64,000 nt of DNA from the NCBI GenBank assembly GCA_028751875.1, contig CM054159.1:355935-419934 (forward strand). Reading direction: 5' to 3'. The DNA is from Rapana venosa. Taxonomy: Eukaryota > Mollusca > Gastropoda > Neogastropoda > Muricidae. A program made the position numbers and the translations under genes. Under the pieces are notes generated by a model that had not been told where the DNA came from, did no database searches, and worked only from the letters and a program-made list of their open reading frames with translations. This document shows positions 43,860 to 56,129 of this stretch, one piece after another (the first letter of the stretch is position 1; each line of letters starts with the position of its first letter).

Positions 43860-46515
43860 GTGAGAGAGAAAAGGGAAAAGGAGGAAACTGATTGCTTATA
43901 GGTATGTACAATGTTTACAGCTTTATAGACCAGTTAGTCTTTGTTTGTGGCTCATACAGACACATAATATATTATTGAATCTGTCATTCAAATACACTGT
44001 GCAAAACTTGAATTAGTATAGGAAAGAAATGTAGAAATACAGGCTTTAGAATCTAAAGCATATCATGCTAAAGTAAGGTATCATGGTTAGAGAACTCTAA
44101 TGTTTAAATTTTCAGATTTTGTTGTGCATCCGTGACTTTGTATCTTTTGTTTTCATAGTGGCCGTTCATGATTCAGAACTTGATTGGGGGGGGGTTGTCT
44201 CTGTGTGTGAAATAGAGAAAATCCAGTTTTCTCGTATGATAATGTTGAGTTTGTTTTCACGTTTAAAGGCAGTGTATACAGAGTCGATGTGTGCAGAGGT
44301 GAGATCTGTGGGCGTTTTTTGTGTGTAATTTTTTAAAAACTGTGCTTCTCCCATAAAGTCAGTCTTAATATAACCCTCAAATTTACAGTGAAAGTAGTTT
44401 TTTTCTGATGTCTCTGTTTGCTTTTATAAAAAACTGATTGTATTTTTCGTGTAAAATAGTTAACATTATGATTAAAAAAAACAACAACCCAACCAACCAA
44501 ATTTTTGTGAACATCTACAAAATACATATGCAGCAGTTGCTCAATGAATGTTGTTATCGGTTGAGACTGACATTATTGGAAGAGTTTTGTTGTCCGTTGC
44601 CGAAACCCGAAGTGTGCATCAGAAATGTTCATTTGGACCACGAGTGTTAGATAGCATGTAAAGGTGGCAAACCCATGTTCACATCCCCTCTGTGCTTTAT
44701 CACCAAGTAGGCTTGTGAGCTGGCTGCTATGGAAAACCACAACTCCCTTTTTTTTTTGGTTTCAAGTGTCATTATTTGCTTTTTGTCAATTTATTGAGAG
44801 GATTTGTTCCTATGAAATAGTTCCCTCAATTGTCTTTTTTTTTTTTTAAAGGACAAAGGTTTTAAAGAGCAGCAGTATAGTTGAATTTATGTGAACAATA
44901 TTTCATAGGCTTATCTTAAAGTGATTTTCAAAATCGAACAGGGACAAAATAGAATCTGTGTATAAATTACATTGAACTCAGCCTTGGTTTTCATTCAAAG
45001 TGATATCAACTGCAAACTAACTTTGTGCAGTTGTTTTTTTGGTATTTTTGGTAGCCACTTTTTTCTATTTAAAAAAAATAATTCTGTTAACATAATGCGA
45101 GCAATACAGTTCTTGATGAATAGTTTATAGAATGGAAAAATATACAATTCCTAAAACTAAGAGAAACAGCTACAAAAAACGGCAGAAAAAAAAGCCAGGC
45201 ATAAAGAATATCATATCTGCTGTCATTTAAAAAAGAAAAATCTGTTTTGTATGCATACAAATAACGTTTATATACAAGCAAACAAAAAAACCCTGTTTAA
45301 ACCTGTTTTCGTTACATCAACGTTCTGGTAATGTAATGGATATCGTCTGAATGTGTCAAATATAATCAATATATAAAAAAGTGTTCCAGTAGTCTGTGAT
45401 CATTTCTATAAGCCAGAGTCCTGATAGCTATAGCCCCTCTGCAAGAAAGATTGAATATGAAGCTGAGGATCTCTGAAAATTGTGTGTTTGTTCTTGTATT
45501 TAACATCTGTTCACTATAAGTGATATTAGACAGGGGAAAAAAAGGACCTATAGCAAAAACAATAGAGGACAGAGGGAAAGAGAGTCGTGTAACAAATTGG
45601 TGTTCAAACATCAATGAAATGCCTAAAAATGCAAAATGGGAAAACAATATCAAAGAACTTTAAAGAAACGGGAACACTGGGCTATGTACAAGAGACATCG
45701 AAATAGCAAAAAGAATGTTTTCATCCGACAGAATTACATCTACATTTTCTTCAGAAGCAGTTTTTGTCTAGAAAGTTTTTGGGTAAGAATCTACGAAATT
45801 GTGTGTGTGCGTGCGTGCATGCATGCATGTGTGTGCAAAAAAACATTCAGAAGCAAAAGAAAAGTGCAATTTCATTCCCTTCATTCCAAAGTGGGGTGAG
45901 CGGTGGATTATTATTATCATTTTTTTTCTTTTGGTTGCTATTATGGGTTTGTTTTGGAGGGTTTTAAAACTGAGATAGAATTGATGGCTTGTGGGAATGA
46001 TGACTGGCATTTCAGTATAAAAAAAAAAAAAAAGGTTTGTTTTTGGTCATTAGTTTTTGCATTTGTGTAGATTTTTACTTGTTCTTTTGGCTTTGTAGAT
46101 TTTTTTTGGCATGCTTTTTTTTCTGTATCATTCTGAGTTGATGTTACTGTTTTTTATGGGCTGCTTTGTATGTAAACTGTACAGAGACAAGCATGCTTGC
46201 TGTTTTTTTGTGTTTGGATGTTGTTTTTTTCCTTTATATTTTTGTTTGTTGCTTTTTTTGTAGAAACTGTAGAGATAGGTGTATATGGATGCTTGCTTAT
46301 CATATTCGACTATATTATTGTTTGTTTTGACTCCATAATGTGGTGTATTTTGTGGTATCTCTTATACCTTGCTTTGTAGTGCATGCTTGAAGCTAGATTC
46401 AGAAAGGTAAAATAAGGAAAGGGAAAAGTGTATTTATTCCAGATGCTTTGTGCCTATAGATGCGTGGGATTTTTTTTCTCAGATGTGTCAGCAACTTAGT
46501 CGTTGCAGTTTATCT
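43860..46515. other. Intronic sequence without recognised feature
   Basis: AT-rich unique sequence in the Nudix intron. Small open frames have no recognisable content. Confidence 0.6.
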
Positions 46516-46519
46516 GTTT

Positions 46520-46860
46520 ATTTATTATTCATTCTTTTATTTAGAGGATAATGGTATAACCACTCACATGCTTTTTTACATCCAGTCCTCATGTGGTTCT
46601 GTGAATTTTGTCATCTATTCCCACTAGCACAAAACAGCCTTCTCTTCCGAAAAGTGGAACAGGTTTTAACATATGTGCAAGATGTTCTGTGTGCATTCGC
46701 ACAGGGAACCTTAGTTTAAAGTCTCATTCAAAGGACTTTCAGGGAAGTGGAGTCAGCACTGATGTTAACTCCAGGGGAAAAATCCCCTTGAATGGTACCT
46801 GGGTGATCAGAATGCAAGCGTAATGTGCAATGCTAGAACCAGCAGGCTATCCTGTCAGTT
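46520..46860 (-). mobile_element. SINE-A, diverged
   Basis: ttttatttagaggataatgg to agaaccagcaggctatcctg. Confidence 0.8.
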
Positions 46861-46977
46861 ACCTTTGTGTGTGTGTGTGCTTGTGTGCGTGCATGCATGC
46901 ATGTATGTGCATGTGTGTCTGTGATTATGTGTGTGTGTGTGTGTGTGTGTGTGTTCAAAGCTAGCAGTTGTTATCAT

Positions 46978-47050
46978 TATAATAATAATAATAATGTATG
47001 GAATTTATATAGCACTGAATCTTGTAAAGCAACAAATCAAAGCGCTCAGT
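46978..47050 (-). mobile_element. LINE/SINE 3'-tail fragment
   Basis: ataatgtatggaatttatat agcactgaatcttgtaaagc. Confidence 0.75.
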
Positions 47051-47739
47051 AAGTGATTGTGATATTCCTAATAGTCTTATTTCATTCTTTGTTTTCAGTT
47101 TTTCATTTGTATAGGCTGTTTAGTGATTTTTTTTTTTATTGCTGTAATTAAGTTGCCATCCTATCATTTGTCACTTATTTTTGTCAATATCATTTGCAGG
47201 ATTGTTAAAGAAGTTAAAATTTCATTGTTGATTTAAAAGGAGTTTTGTTTTGTTTTCATTTTGTTTTTGTTTGGTTTAAAAATGCTTGCCTTATTTTTGT
47301 TATAGATTTTTTTGTGTTTTCAATTCTTTGTCACTTTATAAAATTGATATATTTTGCAACTTTTTTGGGGGGAGTGGGGGGGGGGGGGAGTGGGGGAGGT
47401 GCATATTTGTGTAAGTGTGTGTGTGTGTGTATGTATGCGTGTGTCTGTGTGTGTGCTTTGTATTAGTACTGAGCTGAGAGGGTTTTTTTAAGTGAACGCA
47501 AAATTCTTACTTCAGATTTGTCGTATACTCGCCGCTAGTTTATAGTTCATCATCTGATAGTAATCACAGCCTACCCTGCAGCAGACAGTGATGGCTTGAA
47601 CAATAGGAACACTGGAGTTGTGGGGGTGGGTGGAATCCCGGCAGGCCTTGTTGCTGCTATTCTTGCTTTGGTGGGTTTTTTTGGTTTATTCTCGCCATCA
47701 TTCAAGTAGTTAGTCAAAGAGACTGTGAGACAAAGAGTT

Positions 47740-49190
47740 TATAGAACATAGTGAAAAGAGTACACAATAGAGGTGAAACCAATAGTTTGTAGAGCTTAAT
47801 GAAAAGAGTATAACAGAGGTGAGACAAAGAGTTTATAGAACTTAATAAAAAGAGTATAACAGAGATGACACAAAGTTTATAGAACATTTTTTACTCTTTT
47901 ATTTCGAGGATAATGGAATAAGCACTCATGTGCTTTTTTTCCCATCCAGTCCCTGTGTGTATGCAGTTTTGTAATTTTGTCATCCGTTCCCACCAGCACA
48001 CAATGGCCTACTCTTCCAAAAAGCGGAACAGGTTTTAACGTGTGCGCAAGATGTTCTGCATGCATTCGCACACGGGACCTCGGTTTATAGTCTCATGAGA
48101 AAGATTTTTGGGGGTAGCGGAGTTGGCACTGATGTTAACTCCAGAGGCAAAATCTTCTTGAACGAGAATCGAACCCGGGTCAGCAGATCATGAATGCATC
48201 ACTGTAATCACCAGGCTATCCCGTCCCCATAATGAAAAGAGTATAACAGAGGTGAGACAAAGTTTATAGAACGTAATGAAAAGAGTATAACAGAGATGAC
48301 ACAAAGTTTGTAGAATGTAATAAAAGAGTATAACAGAGGTGACACAAAGTTTATAGAACTTAATAAAAAGAGTATAACAGAGGTGACACAAAGTTTATAG
48401 AACGTAATGAAAAGAGTATAACAGAGATGAGACAAAGTTTGTAGAATGTAATAAAAGACTATAACAGAGATGACACAAAGTTTATAGAACTTAATAAAAA
48501 GAGTATAACAGAGGTGACACAAAGTATAGAACGTAATGAAAAGAGTATAACAGAGGTGAGACAAAGAGTTTATAGAACTTAATGAAAAGAATATGACAGA
48601 GGTGAGACAAAGAGTTTATAGAATGTAATGAAAAGAGTAAAACAGAGGTGAGACAAAGAGTTTATAGAACTAAATGAAAAGAATATGACAGAGGTGAAAC
48701 AAAGAGTTTATAGAAACATAATGAAAAGAGTAAAACAGTGGTGAGATAAAGTTTGTAGAATGTAATGAAAAGAGTATAACAGAGGTGAGACAAAGTAAAG
48801 AACATAATGAAAAGAGTATAACAGAGATGAGACAAAGTTTATAGAACATAATAAAAAGAGTATAACAGAGGTGAGACAAAGTTTATAGAAAGTAATGAAA
48901 AGAGTATAACAGAAGTGAGACAAAGTTTATATAAACATAATTAAAAGAGTATAACAGGTGACACAAAGAGATATAGAACTTAATGAAAAGAGTATAACAG
49001 AAGTAAGACAAAGAGTTTATAGAACGTAATGAAAAGAGTATAACAGAGGTGAGACAAAGTTTATATAGAACATAATGAAAAGAGTATAACAGGTGACAGA
49101 GAGAGATATAGAACTTAATGAAAAAAGCATAACAGAGGTGAGAAAAAGAGATTTGTAGAAACTTAATGAAAAGAGTATAACAGACTTTTG
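47740..49190 (+). repeat. ~44-bp minisatellite, about 25 copies, split by a SINE
   Basis: Units read agagtataacagaggtgaga plus caaagtttatagaacgtaat and gaaa, with 2-6 base length variants. The motif ag/gtgaga occurs in most units and resembles a donor. A SINE-A copy (47887-48228) has inserted in the array. Confidence 0.92.
47887..48228 (-). mobile_element. SINE-A, full length, inside a minisatellite
   Basis: ctcttttatttcgaggataa to the head near 48215 (atcaccaggctatcccgtcc). Confidence 0.85.
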
Positions 49191-49311
49191 TCACAAAGTT
49201 GTCCTTTGAAAGAAAAAATACAGACAAAAAATTCCTGCCTGTGTTTTTGTTTTTGTTTCTTTTTCTTTGGGAATGGAAGGGGGGGTGGGGGAGTTCATTC
49301 CCTGATTCAGC

Positions 49312-51378
49312 CCACCTACCTACCTAGGCCCATCACTCCCCCTGGAGCATAGGCCGCCGACAACAGTCCGCCAGAGTCCTCTGTCCTAGGCTATTCTCTC
49401 CTGCTGTCTCCAGGTATATCCCATCTTCCTGGTTTCTGCCTCAAGGTCACGTCGCCAGGTGTTTCTTGGCCTTCCTCTTTTTCGTTTTCCCTGGGGGTTC
49501 CATGATAGTGCCTGCCTTGTGATGTTGCTGGCTGGCTTTCTCAGGGTGTGCCTGATCCATCCCCATCTCCTGCGCCGGATTTCATTTTCGGCTGGCAGCT
49601 GGTTGGTACGTTGCCACAGGTCTGCGTTGCTGATGGTGTCGGGCCAGTGGATCTGGAGGATTCGTCTCAGGAAGCTGTTGATGAAGGTCTGCACTTTCTT
49701 GATGGTGGTCTTTGTTGTCCTCCATGTCTCCGCTCCATATAGTAGGACTGACTTGACGTTGGAGTTGAACAGCCTGATCTTTGTGTGGGTCGACACCACC
49801 TTGGAGCTCCAGATGTTCTTCAGCTGCAAGTACGCTGCCCTCGCCTTGCCAATTCTTGCTCTGACGTCTGCGTCTGTGCCGCCCTGCACGTTAATGATGC
49901 TACCCAGGTACGTGAATGTCTCCACTTCTTCCAGCTCCTTCCCATTTAGTGTGACTGGGTCCTCACTCACTACGTTGATCTTGAGATCTTGGTTTTGCCT
50001 TCATGGATCTTGAGACCAACTTATAATGAGGTGGCTGCTAGTTCTGTAGTTTTGTCCTGCATCTGTTGGCGGCTGTGGAAAAGCAGGGCCAGGTCATCTG
50101 CAAAGTCGAGATCATCCAACTGGTCCCACAGTGTCCACTGGATTCCATTTCTTCTGTATGCCGTTGAAGTCTTCATGGTCCAATCGATCGCCAGGAGGAA
50201 GAGGAAAGGTGACAGGAGACAAGTTGACATCAGTGTCTCTTTCACTTTCTTCCACTGGCTCTCGATGTCAGTCTTTTCTTCAAGCAGTTCTTGTAGTACT
50301 TGGTACTTGTTGGTGAGGGACAGCTTGAATTCTTCATTTATCTTTGAGTCTTTCAGCAGGCTGGTGTTGTACTTCTGCCTCTTTGTTGTTACTTTCATCC
50401 AGTTCTTCTTCAGCTTTAGCTTCAGCCTGGCTACCAAAAGGTGGTCAGATGCAATGTCTGCTCCTCTTTTCACCCTTACATCCTGTAGAGATCTCCTGAA
50501 TTTCTTGGCCATGCAGATATGGTCGATCTGGTTCTCAGTCACATGATTTGGTGATACCCAGGTGGCCTTATGTACTCTTCTGTGGGGGAAAATGCTGCCA
50601 CCGATTACCAGATTGTTGATAGCACAGAAGTCTGCAAATCTCTCGCCATTCTCATTCATCTCTCCTAATCTGTGTCTTCCCATCACTTCCTCGCATCCCG
50701 TGTTGTCTTGTCTGATCTTGGCATTGAAATCACCCATGAGGATGTTTATATCTTTTTCAGGGTACTTGGCAATGACGTTCTGCAGTCTGTCGTAGAATTG
50801 ATCTTTGGCTTCTTCATCACCGTCATTAGTTGGCGCATAACACTGGATGATGTTCATTCTGATCTTCTTCTTAGTCCTGAAGGATGCTGCGATGATTCTT
50901 GATCCGTGTGCTTCCCATCCTATCAGGGCCTGCTGCGCAGGTCTTGACAACATGAGCGCTACGCCTTCTGTGTGTGGAGCGTTGTCTTCTTCATGGCCAG
51001 AATAAAGCAGCATCTCTCCAGTGAGCAGTCTCCTTTGTCCTGACTGTGTCCAATGGGTCTCACTGATGCCAAGCAATGTGAGGTTGTAGCTTTTCATCTC
51101 TGCTGCTACTTGTGTTGTTTTTTTCCCCGTCTCATACATGGTCCTCACATTCCATGTTCCGACGTTGATGGTCCTGGTCGATAAAAGGGGGGTTGGCCTT
51201 GTGGCTTCCATAGACTCACGGCTTTCACCACACGGCATCATACATCCTCTTGGCGAGGACCCTTCCTCTCCCAGGGCAGTAGTCTCTTGGTCTGTTGTTG
51301 GTGTTTCTGTAGCAAGCTTTGTTTTTATGGGGTGGGGTTGCTAGCCCCACGCCCAACCCTCCTCCTTTCTCATCCGGG
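49312..51378 (-). mobile_element. RTE-like LINE with internal in-frame deletion
   Basis: Minus strand. An open frame of about 406 codons (51241-50021) holds an APE-type endonuclease (TINVGTWNVRTM, LLGISETHW, NILMGDFNAKI, ASDHLLVARL), then jumps from the post-endonuclease linker (KVKETLMSTC) directly to RT palm sequence (LLSPFLFLLAIDW, LDFADDLALL). The RT fingers are deleted, yet the frame stays open. A frameshift near 50000 leads to a second frame (49970-49386: [50 protein letters not shown]), stopped by CAG to TAG. ctgattcagc near 49302 and 51379 may be the target duplication. Confidence 0.87.
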
Positions 51379-51558
51379 CTGATTCAGCGCCCAGCCCAAA
51401 GAGACGCTAAGCTAGCCAGAACTTGTGGAGCTAGTGAGAATAATCACCACGGGCTTTTTTTTTCTCCCCCTGAGTGAGGGTTTGTCTGTTGCTCTAAGTG
51501 TGTGTGGCTGTGTCTTTGTTGCTCTAAGTGTGTGTGTGGCTGTGTCTTTTCTGTGCAG

Positions 51559-51702
51559 GCCATCCTGCTGCCTGGAGAGCAGCCCTGGGACCTGCTGAGG
51601 AAGTACTTCACCATGGAGGTCATGGGCTCCCTCATGGAGGACCCCAAGTACAAGGAGGAGATTGAAAACAAGCTCAAGCTGCTGTCCGAGAAAGGCGTGA
51701 AG
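51559..51702 (+). CDS. TRPM exon 18: Nudix-box exon (degenerate)
   Basis: A 144-nt exon (acceptor tgtgcag, donor gtgagg), phase 0/0. It encodes AILLPGEQPWDLLRKYFTME, then VMGSLMEDPKYKEEIENKLK and LLSEKGVK. The Nudix signature GX5EX7REUXEEXGU aligns here but is degraded. The first Gly is Ala, RE is KY and EE is ME; the PGE part is kept. Catalytic Mg2+ co-ordination should be lost or weak, so a binding rather than hydrolysing domain is inferred. Confidence 0.94.
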
Positions 51703-51869
51703 GTGAGGAAAGTCAGCGAGGTGAGGTGGTGTCTGGAGGTCGTGCTTCATTCTGCCTTAAAACTCACCTCCCTGCTGGCCGATTTTTTTTGACTATGCGT
51801 ATCGCTGTTTACTGGCTGAGAGAAAGAAACCCCATACTCTATATGGAGAGAGGAGCCAGAATTTCATGC

Positions 51870-52525
51870 AGAGATGGTGAGATTTTGCGGATCCACCCGT
51901 TTTTATCCACCGTTAAGGTAGCCACATTCCAACTTCGCAGATGGTGTCTTGACATGGCGCCTCTGTGTGTGCGTTTTGGGGGGGTGTATTTAAAAAAAAA
52001 TTTTGTCACACGTTCCTACTGGCACAAAAAAAGACTTCTTTTCTGAAAGATGGATTGGTTTTTTTTTAACGTGTGTGTGAGATGTTCTGCATGCATTCGT
52101 ACATGGGACCTCAATTGATAGTCTCACCCAAAAGGAGTGGAGTCAGTACTGATGTTAAACTTTGACAAAAAATCGAACTGAGTGTCAAAGTCCTTCGGAT
52201 GAGACTATAAACCGAGAACCCCGTGTTCAAACACATGCAGAACATCTTGCGCACATGTTAAATCCTGTTCCGCTTTTCAGAAGAGTAGGCCATTGTGTGC
52301 CGGTGGAAACAGATGACAAAATTGACAAAACTGCATACACACAGGGACTGACTGGATGTAAAAAAGCACATGAGTGCTTATTCCATTATCCTGGATATAA
52401 AAGAAGAAAGAAAAATAAAAACTCCAGGGTAAAAATCGCCCCAAATGGGCGCCTTCTCGGTGGTTTGATCCCAGGCCATCAGATCACAAGCGCAATGCTC
52501 TAACCACTAGGCTGTCCTCATCTCC
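51870..52525. mobile_element. Old SINE-A (minus) with SINE-B body (plus) inserted
   Basis: Outer pieces 51876-52160 and 52420-52520 (head end ctctaaccactaggctgtcc). The inner piece 52163-52415 runs from gacaaaaaatcgaactgagt to tattccattatcctggatat. Confidence 0.75.
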
Positions 52526-52601
52526 TTCCCCCCCCCCAGGGCCTAAATATGAATGAAATAGTACTAATCAGTGTGAACTGTGCGTGTTTGTTGGCTTGCA
52601 G

Positions 52602-52715
52602 TTGTACCAGGGGTATGCAGATGATGCTCGGAACACGGACAATGCCTGGCTGGAAACCTGCGTGGTCAACTACCATGACGACTCTGGCAAAATCCTGGAC
52701 CAGTTTGACTTCAGG
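52602..52715 (+). CDS. TRPM exon 19: NUDT9-H C-lobe
   Basis: A 114-nt exon (acceptor ggcttgcag, donor gtgagc), phase 0/0. It encodes LYQGYADDARNTDNAWLETC and VVNYHDDSGKILDQFDFR. (Y)(K/Q)GY.DD.RNTDNAW(I/L/M)ET is the most conserved stretch of NUDT9-type proteins and is intact, including the RNTDNAW core that contacts ADP-ribose. The donor is embedded in a (GT)n tract of about 350 bp. Confidence 0.96.
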
Positions 52716-52719
52716 GTGA

Positions 52720-53163
52720 GCTTGGGGTGTGGGGATGTGTGTGTGGTGTGTGGTGTGTGTGTGTGTGTGCGTGTGTTGTGTGCGTTGGTGTGTTTTGTGT
52801 GTGCGTTTGTGTGTGTGTGTGTGCGTGTGTGTGTGTGTGCGTGTGTGTGTGTGTGTGCTATGTGTGTGTGCGTGTGTGCGTGTGTGTGTGTGTGCATGTG
52901 TGTGCGTGCGTGTGTGCGTGTGTGTGCGTGTGTGCGTGTTTGTGTGTGTTGTGCGTGTGCGTGTGCGTGTGCGTGTGTGTGTGTGGAGGGGGATGGGTGT
53001 TGTGGTGTGTGTGTGTGGGGGGGGTGAGTTGTGGATTGGTATGTGTGTGTAGTGCGTGCATGTGTACATGTGTATGTTTTCCTCTGTGTGTGTGATGTGT
53101 GTGCGTGTGTGTGTGTATGGTGTGGGTGGGCAGGTGTGTGTGTCAAATCAAATCAAGTCAGGT

Positions 53164-53194
<31 letters not shown>

Positions 53195-53210
53195 GGGGGG
53201 GGGGCAGGTG
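52720..53210 (+). repeat. (GT)n tract with poly(G)
   Basis: About 490 bp of GT-rich sequence with gc interruptions, ending in about 28 G, after the exon 19 donor. Confidence 0.95.
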
Positions 53211-53263
53211 TGTAGTGTGTATCATATCATTTATAAGCCTACACATCTCTGCAGCGCAGGAAG

Positions 53264-53610
53264 GAAGGTGGCAGGATGGTTAAGACATTCGCCTGCCAAC
53301 AAGTAAACCATGTGGTTCTGGGTTCGATTCCCAGCTCGCCCTTTCTTCTTCCCAGTTTGACAAAAAAACGAACTGAATGTCAAAGTCCTTCAGATGAGAC
53401 TATTAAACCGAGAGCCCGTGTTCGAACGCATGCAGAACATCTTGCGCGCACGTTAAACCCTGTTCCGCTTTTCGGAAGAGTAGGGCCATTGTGTGCCGGT
53501 GGAAACAGATGACAAAATTGACAAAACCGCATACACACACGGGGGACTTGGATGTTAAAAAGCACACGAGGTGCTTATTCCATTATCCTCGATATAAAAG
53601 AATGAATTAA
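53264..53610 (+). mobile_element. SINE-B, full length
   Basis: Head ggtggcaggatggttaagac (53268), B box gggttcgattccc (53321 region), body, ccattatcctcgatataaaa and an A/T-rich tail. Sits 80 bp before the last coding exon. Confidence 0.88.
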
Positions 53611-53689
53611 TTAAATAAATAAAAAATATAAATGAATGAAAATTAAATTAATAAGCGCTGACTGGTGGATTGTCTGTGGTCACACACAG

Positions 53690-53806
53690 GCAGGGGCTGG
53701 CACCTCGGCCGTCTCCTTCCTGACCGTGTCTTCCCAGATTGCCCTGCACGGCTCTCACCTCTACTTCCTGCAGCTGGCAGCACAAAAACATGGCGCCGCC
53801 TTCTAA
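53690..53806 (+). CDS. TRPM exon 20: last coding exon and stop
   Basis: The last coding stretch, 117 nt including TAA at 53804-53806 (acceptor cacacacag, phase 0). It encodes AGAGTSAVSFLTVSSQIALH, then GSHLYFLQLAAQKHGAAF. The pattern (A/S)G...V.(F/W)..(V/I)...(I/L).L..SH...(L)...A......A closes the NUDT9 fold and ends at the expected length. Conservation is weaker than in exon 19. The acceptor lies on a CA repeat; a second AG 4 bases on would shift the frame. Confidence 0.9.
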   Translation, partial: AGAGTSAVSFLTVSSQIALHGSHLYFLQLAAQKHGAAF

Positions 53807-53832
53807 TGACACGCTTTCCAGTAAGACTGTGA

Positions 53833-53942
53833 TCATGATGGTGATGATGATGATGATGAGGAGGAGGAGGAGGATGATGATGTAGATATTGATGATGATG
53901 ATGTAGATGATGATCATGACGATGATGATGATGATGATGATG
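53833..53942 (+). repeat. (GAT)n/(GAG)n trinucleotide repeat in the 3' UTR
   Basis: Begins 27 bases after the stop codon. Confidence 0.95.
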
Positions 53943-54554
53943 ATAACGTCCTGCTGGTCTGAAAGTGCCTGGGCTATTCTGCTGATGTAATAATATTGAC
54001 ACTTTTGGTGAACATGTCTTATCATGATTGCGTGTTTTGTTTTGGTTTTGTTTTTTGTAATATTTATTTGTGTGTGGGGTGGGGGGGGGGGGGGGGGGGG
54101 GGGTGGCTTGTTTGTTTCTGCAGGGGGGGAGGGGAGCATATTAGGTATTTTTGTGGGCTTTTGGACTTGTTGTTGTTGTCCTGATTTGGCTTGGGGGGGG
54201 GGGGGGGGGGGGGGGTTGAAGGTAGTGTTAGGTTGGGTTTGTTTGTTTGTTTGGATTTTTTTTTGGGGGGGAGGGGAGAGAAAGGGACAAGATGTTGGTG
54301 GTTTTTTGTTTTCTTTTTTGGTGGTGGTAGGGGGGGGGGGGGGGGGCTCTTATTCAGTTGTGTTTCACTGAAGATTTTTGTTAAATGGCATAATATACTA
54401 TATATATATATTATATGTATTTTGTTGGTTTTTATTGTTTGTTTGGGGGGAGGGGTGGGGGTTGGAGGAGGTGGGGGAGTTTTGCATTGATATATTATTG
54501 ATTGAGTCCATTATTTGCAAGACCTGTGTATTTTGAAGAGATGGTTACTGTTGG

Positions 54555-54594
<40 letters not shown>

Positions 54595-54956
54595 TAATCT
54601 TCTGTGTGTGTTGGTATGCTGCATGCATGTTCATATCGGTGGTATATATGCACATGCATGTGTATGTGTGAGATGATATTATTATGCTGACATGTTGTTT
54701 GCAGAATCATGATGCTGAACAGTACAAAACATGTGGCTGGCTCACATTATGTTTTTGATTATTTGCCTTGAATATATGACAGCATGCACTGATTTTTGCA
54801 TGTATTTTAATATGTGTAGATAATCCATTGACTTTGAGTTGCCTTCAAATTCTGTACATATATCCCTACTTTTTAATTTGCCTTTGAAATTACATATAAA
54901 TATTGACATTATGATGATCAGAAAACTTTGTATTTATTTTGTATAGGTATGACATG

Positions 54957-54962
54957 AATAAA
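54957..54962 (+). terminator. Polyadenylation signal AATAAA
   Basis: Perfect AATAAA in an AT-rich context, about 1.15 kb after the stop codon. It is the first canonical signal in the 3' UTR. Confidence 0.55.
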
Positions 54963-55109
54963 CAAAAGACTTTGACAGCATATTGAACAATTCAGAGAAC
55001 AGTATAATTATTATAGAAATGTTCATGTTTGATCTGTGATAATCTTACTGTATGTACACAAACACCTGTCTACAAGTTTTAAAGTAAAGCTGTATTTATT
55101 TGCTTGTAG

Positions 55110-55114
55110 ATTAT

Positions 55115-55172
<58 letters not shown>

Positions 55173-55200
55173 ATATATATATTGTGTGTGTGTGTGTGCG
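55110..55200 (+). repeat. (AT)n then (GT)n
   Basis: About 65 bp of AT followed by GT, downstream of the TRPM gene. Confidence 0.95.
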
Positions 55201-55395
55201 TGTGTGTATGATGTACAGGATTTGTCCCGAAAAGGTTTTGATTAGAACCCTAGAGTTAGGCCAAAGCATGTGAAGAAGGCCTACCATCAATTTTTTTGTG
55301 TCAAAACAGAGGTGTAAAACTCCGATGTTTTAGAAACATGTTGGCACAATAGACTGCAGGGGTATACAGCTTTTTAAAAAAAAATTATATATTTT

Positions 55396-56045
55396 GTTCC
55401 TTCTTCATCAAACGCTCAGACAGCAACTATTGGTGTTTGTCCTATGAGCGAAAAAGTACTGCCCTGCCATTAAGCGCCTGACAAGTCTGGCCCAGCGCTT
55501 CCAACTTCAGCATGATTTTGTTCCTGTATTTGTTATTTTCCAACAATGCAGCAGAGGAAACTGTTTTTTACATGTGTGTTAGGAATGGGTCACGTTTCTG
55601 GGGGTCTTTTCATGTCCACACAAAGAGCAAACTGCACATGCGGTTTTGGTTCATCTTACAGCCTGATAGAAAGAGATCCGGACCAGCATTCAAGATGCTA
55701 CGACAACATGTTATTCAAAACAGAAAACAGTCAACTATGCTGTGGAATCTCGCTTTCTTGACCTGCTTAATTCATTTTATCCGATGAACAAATCTTTCAG
55801 ATTAGTAGGCGCACTACCACTATTAGCCACCTCACTTGAATTGTTTGAATTAGAAACAGATCTGAAGTATATTCCTAAGCTGCAATTAGACTATAAGTCC
55901 TATTTTGACAAAACTGATACGAATAGGCCAATCCAGTTGCAGAATCATACCTCTGGTTGTTCCTTCAAGGGTCAATTTTTTAAACAAATGTCCACACAAT
56001 ATGCTAGCCCACAAGTTATGAATACACTTTTCTTATCATAGCATT
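55396..56045 (+). other. Unrecognised sequence with a ~100-codon open frame
   Basis: Starts with a dispersed repeat also present at 24885-25012 (taagcgcctgacaagtc). 55742-56041 is open (MESRFLDLLNSFYPMNKSFR ...) with non-repetitive, protein-like composition, but no family was recognised. It may be part of an unknown mobile element. No splice context ties it to the TRPM gene. Confidence 0.4.
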
Positions 56046-56129
56046 TCCATAGTTCCAAAAGCCACCCCAGGGGGTCAATTTAAAAAAATCCACTAAATAT
56101 GTTAGTTTATATAACCCATGAGTTATGGC

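Larger units (their letters stand above)
53807..54980 (+). other. 3' UTR of the TRPM gene
   Basis: Non-coding sequence after the stop codon. It opens with a GAT/GAG trinucleotide repeat (53833-53942), holds several G-runs of 15-25 bases (54072-54345) and reaches an AATAAA signal at 54957-54962. The end near 54980 is inferred from that signal. Later AATAAA-like sites near 57421 and 57489 could serve longer transcripts. Confidence 0.55.
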
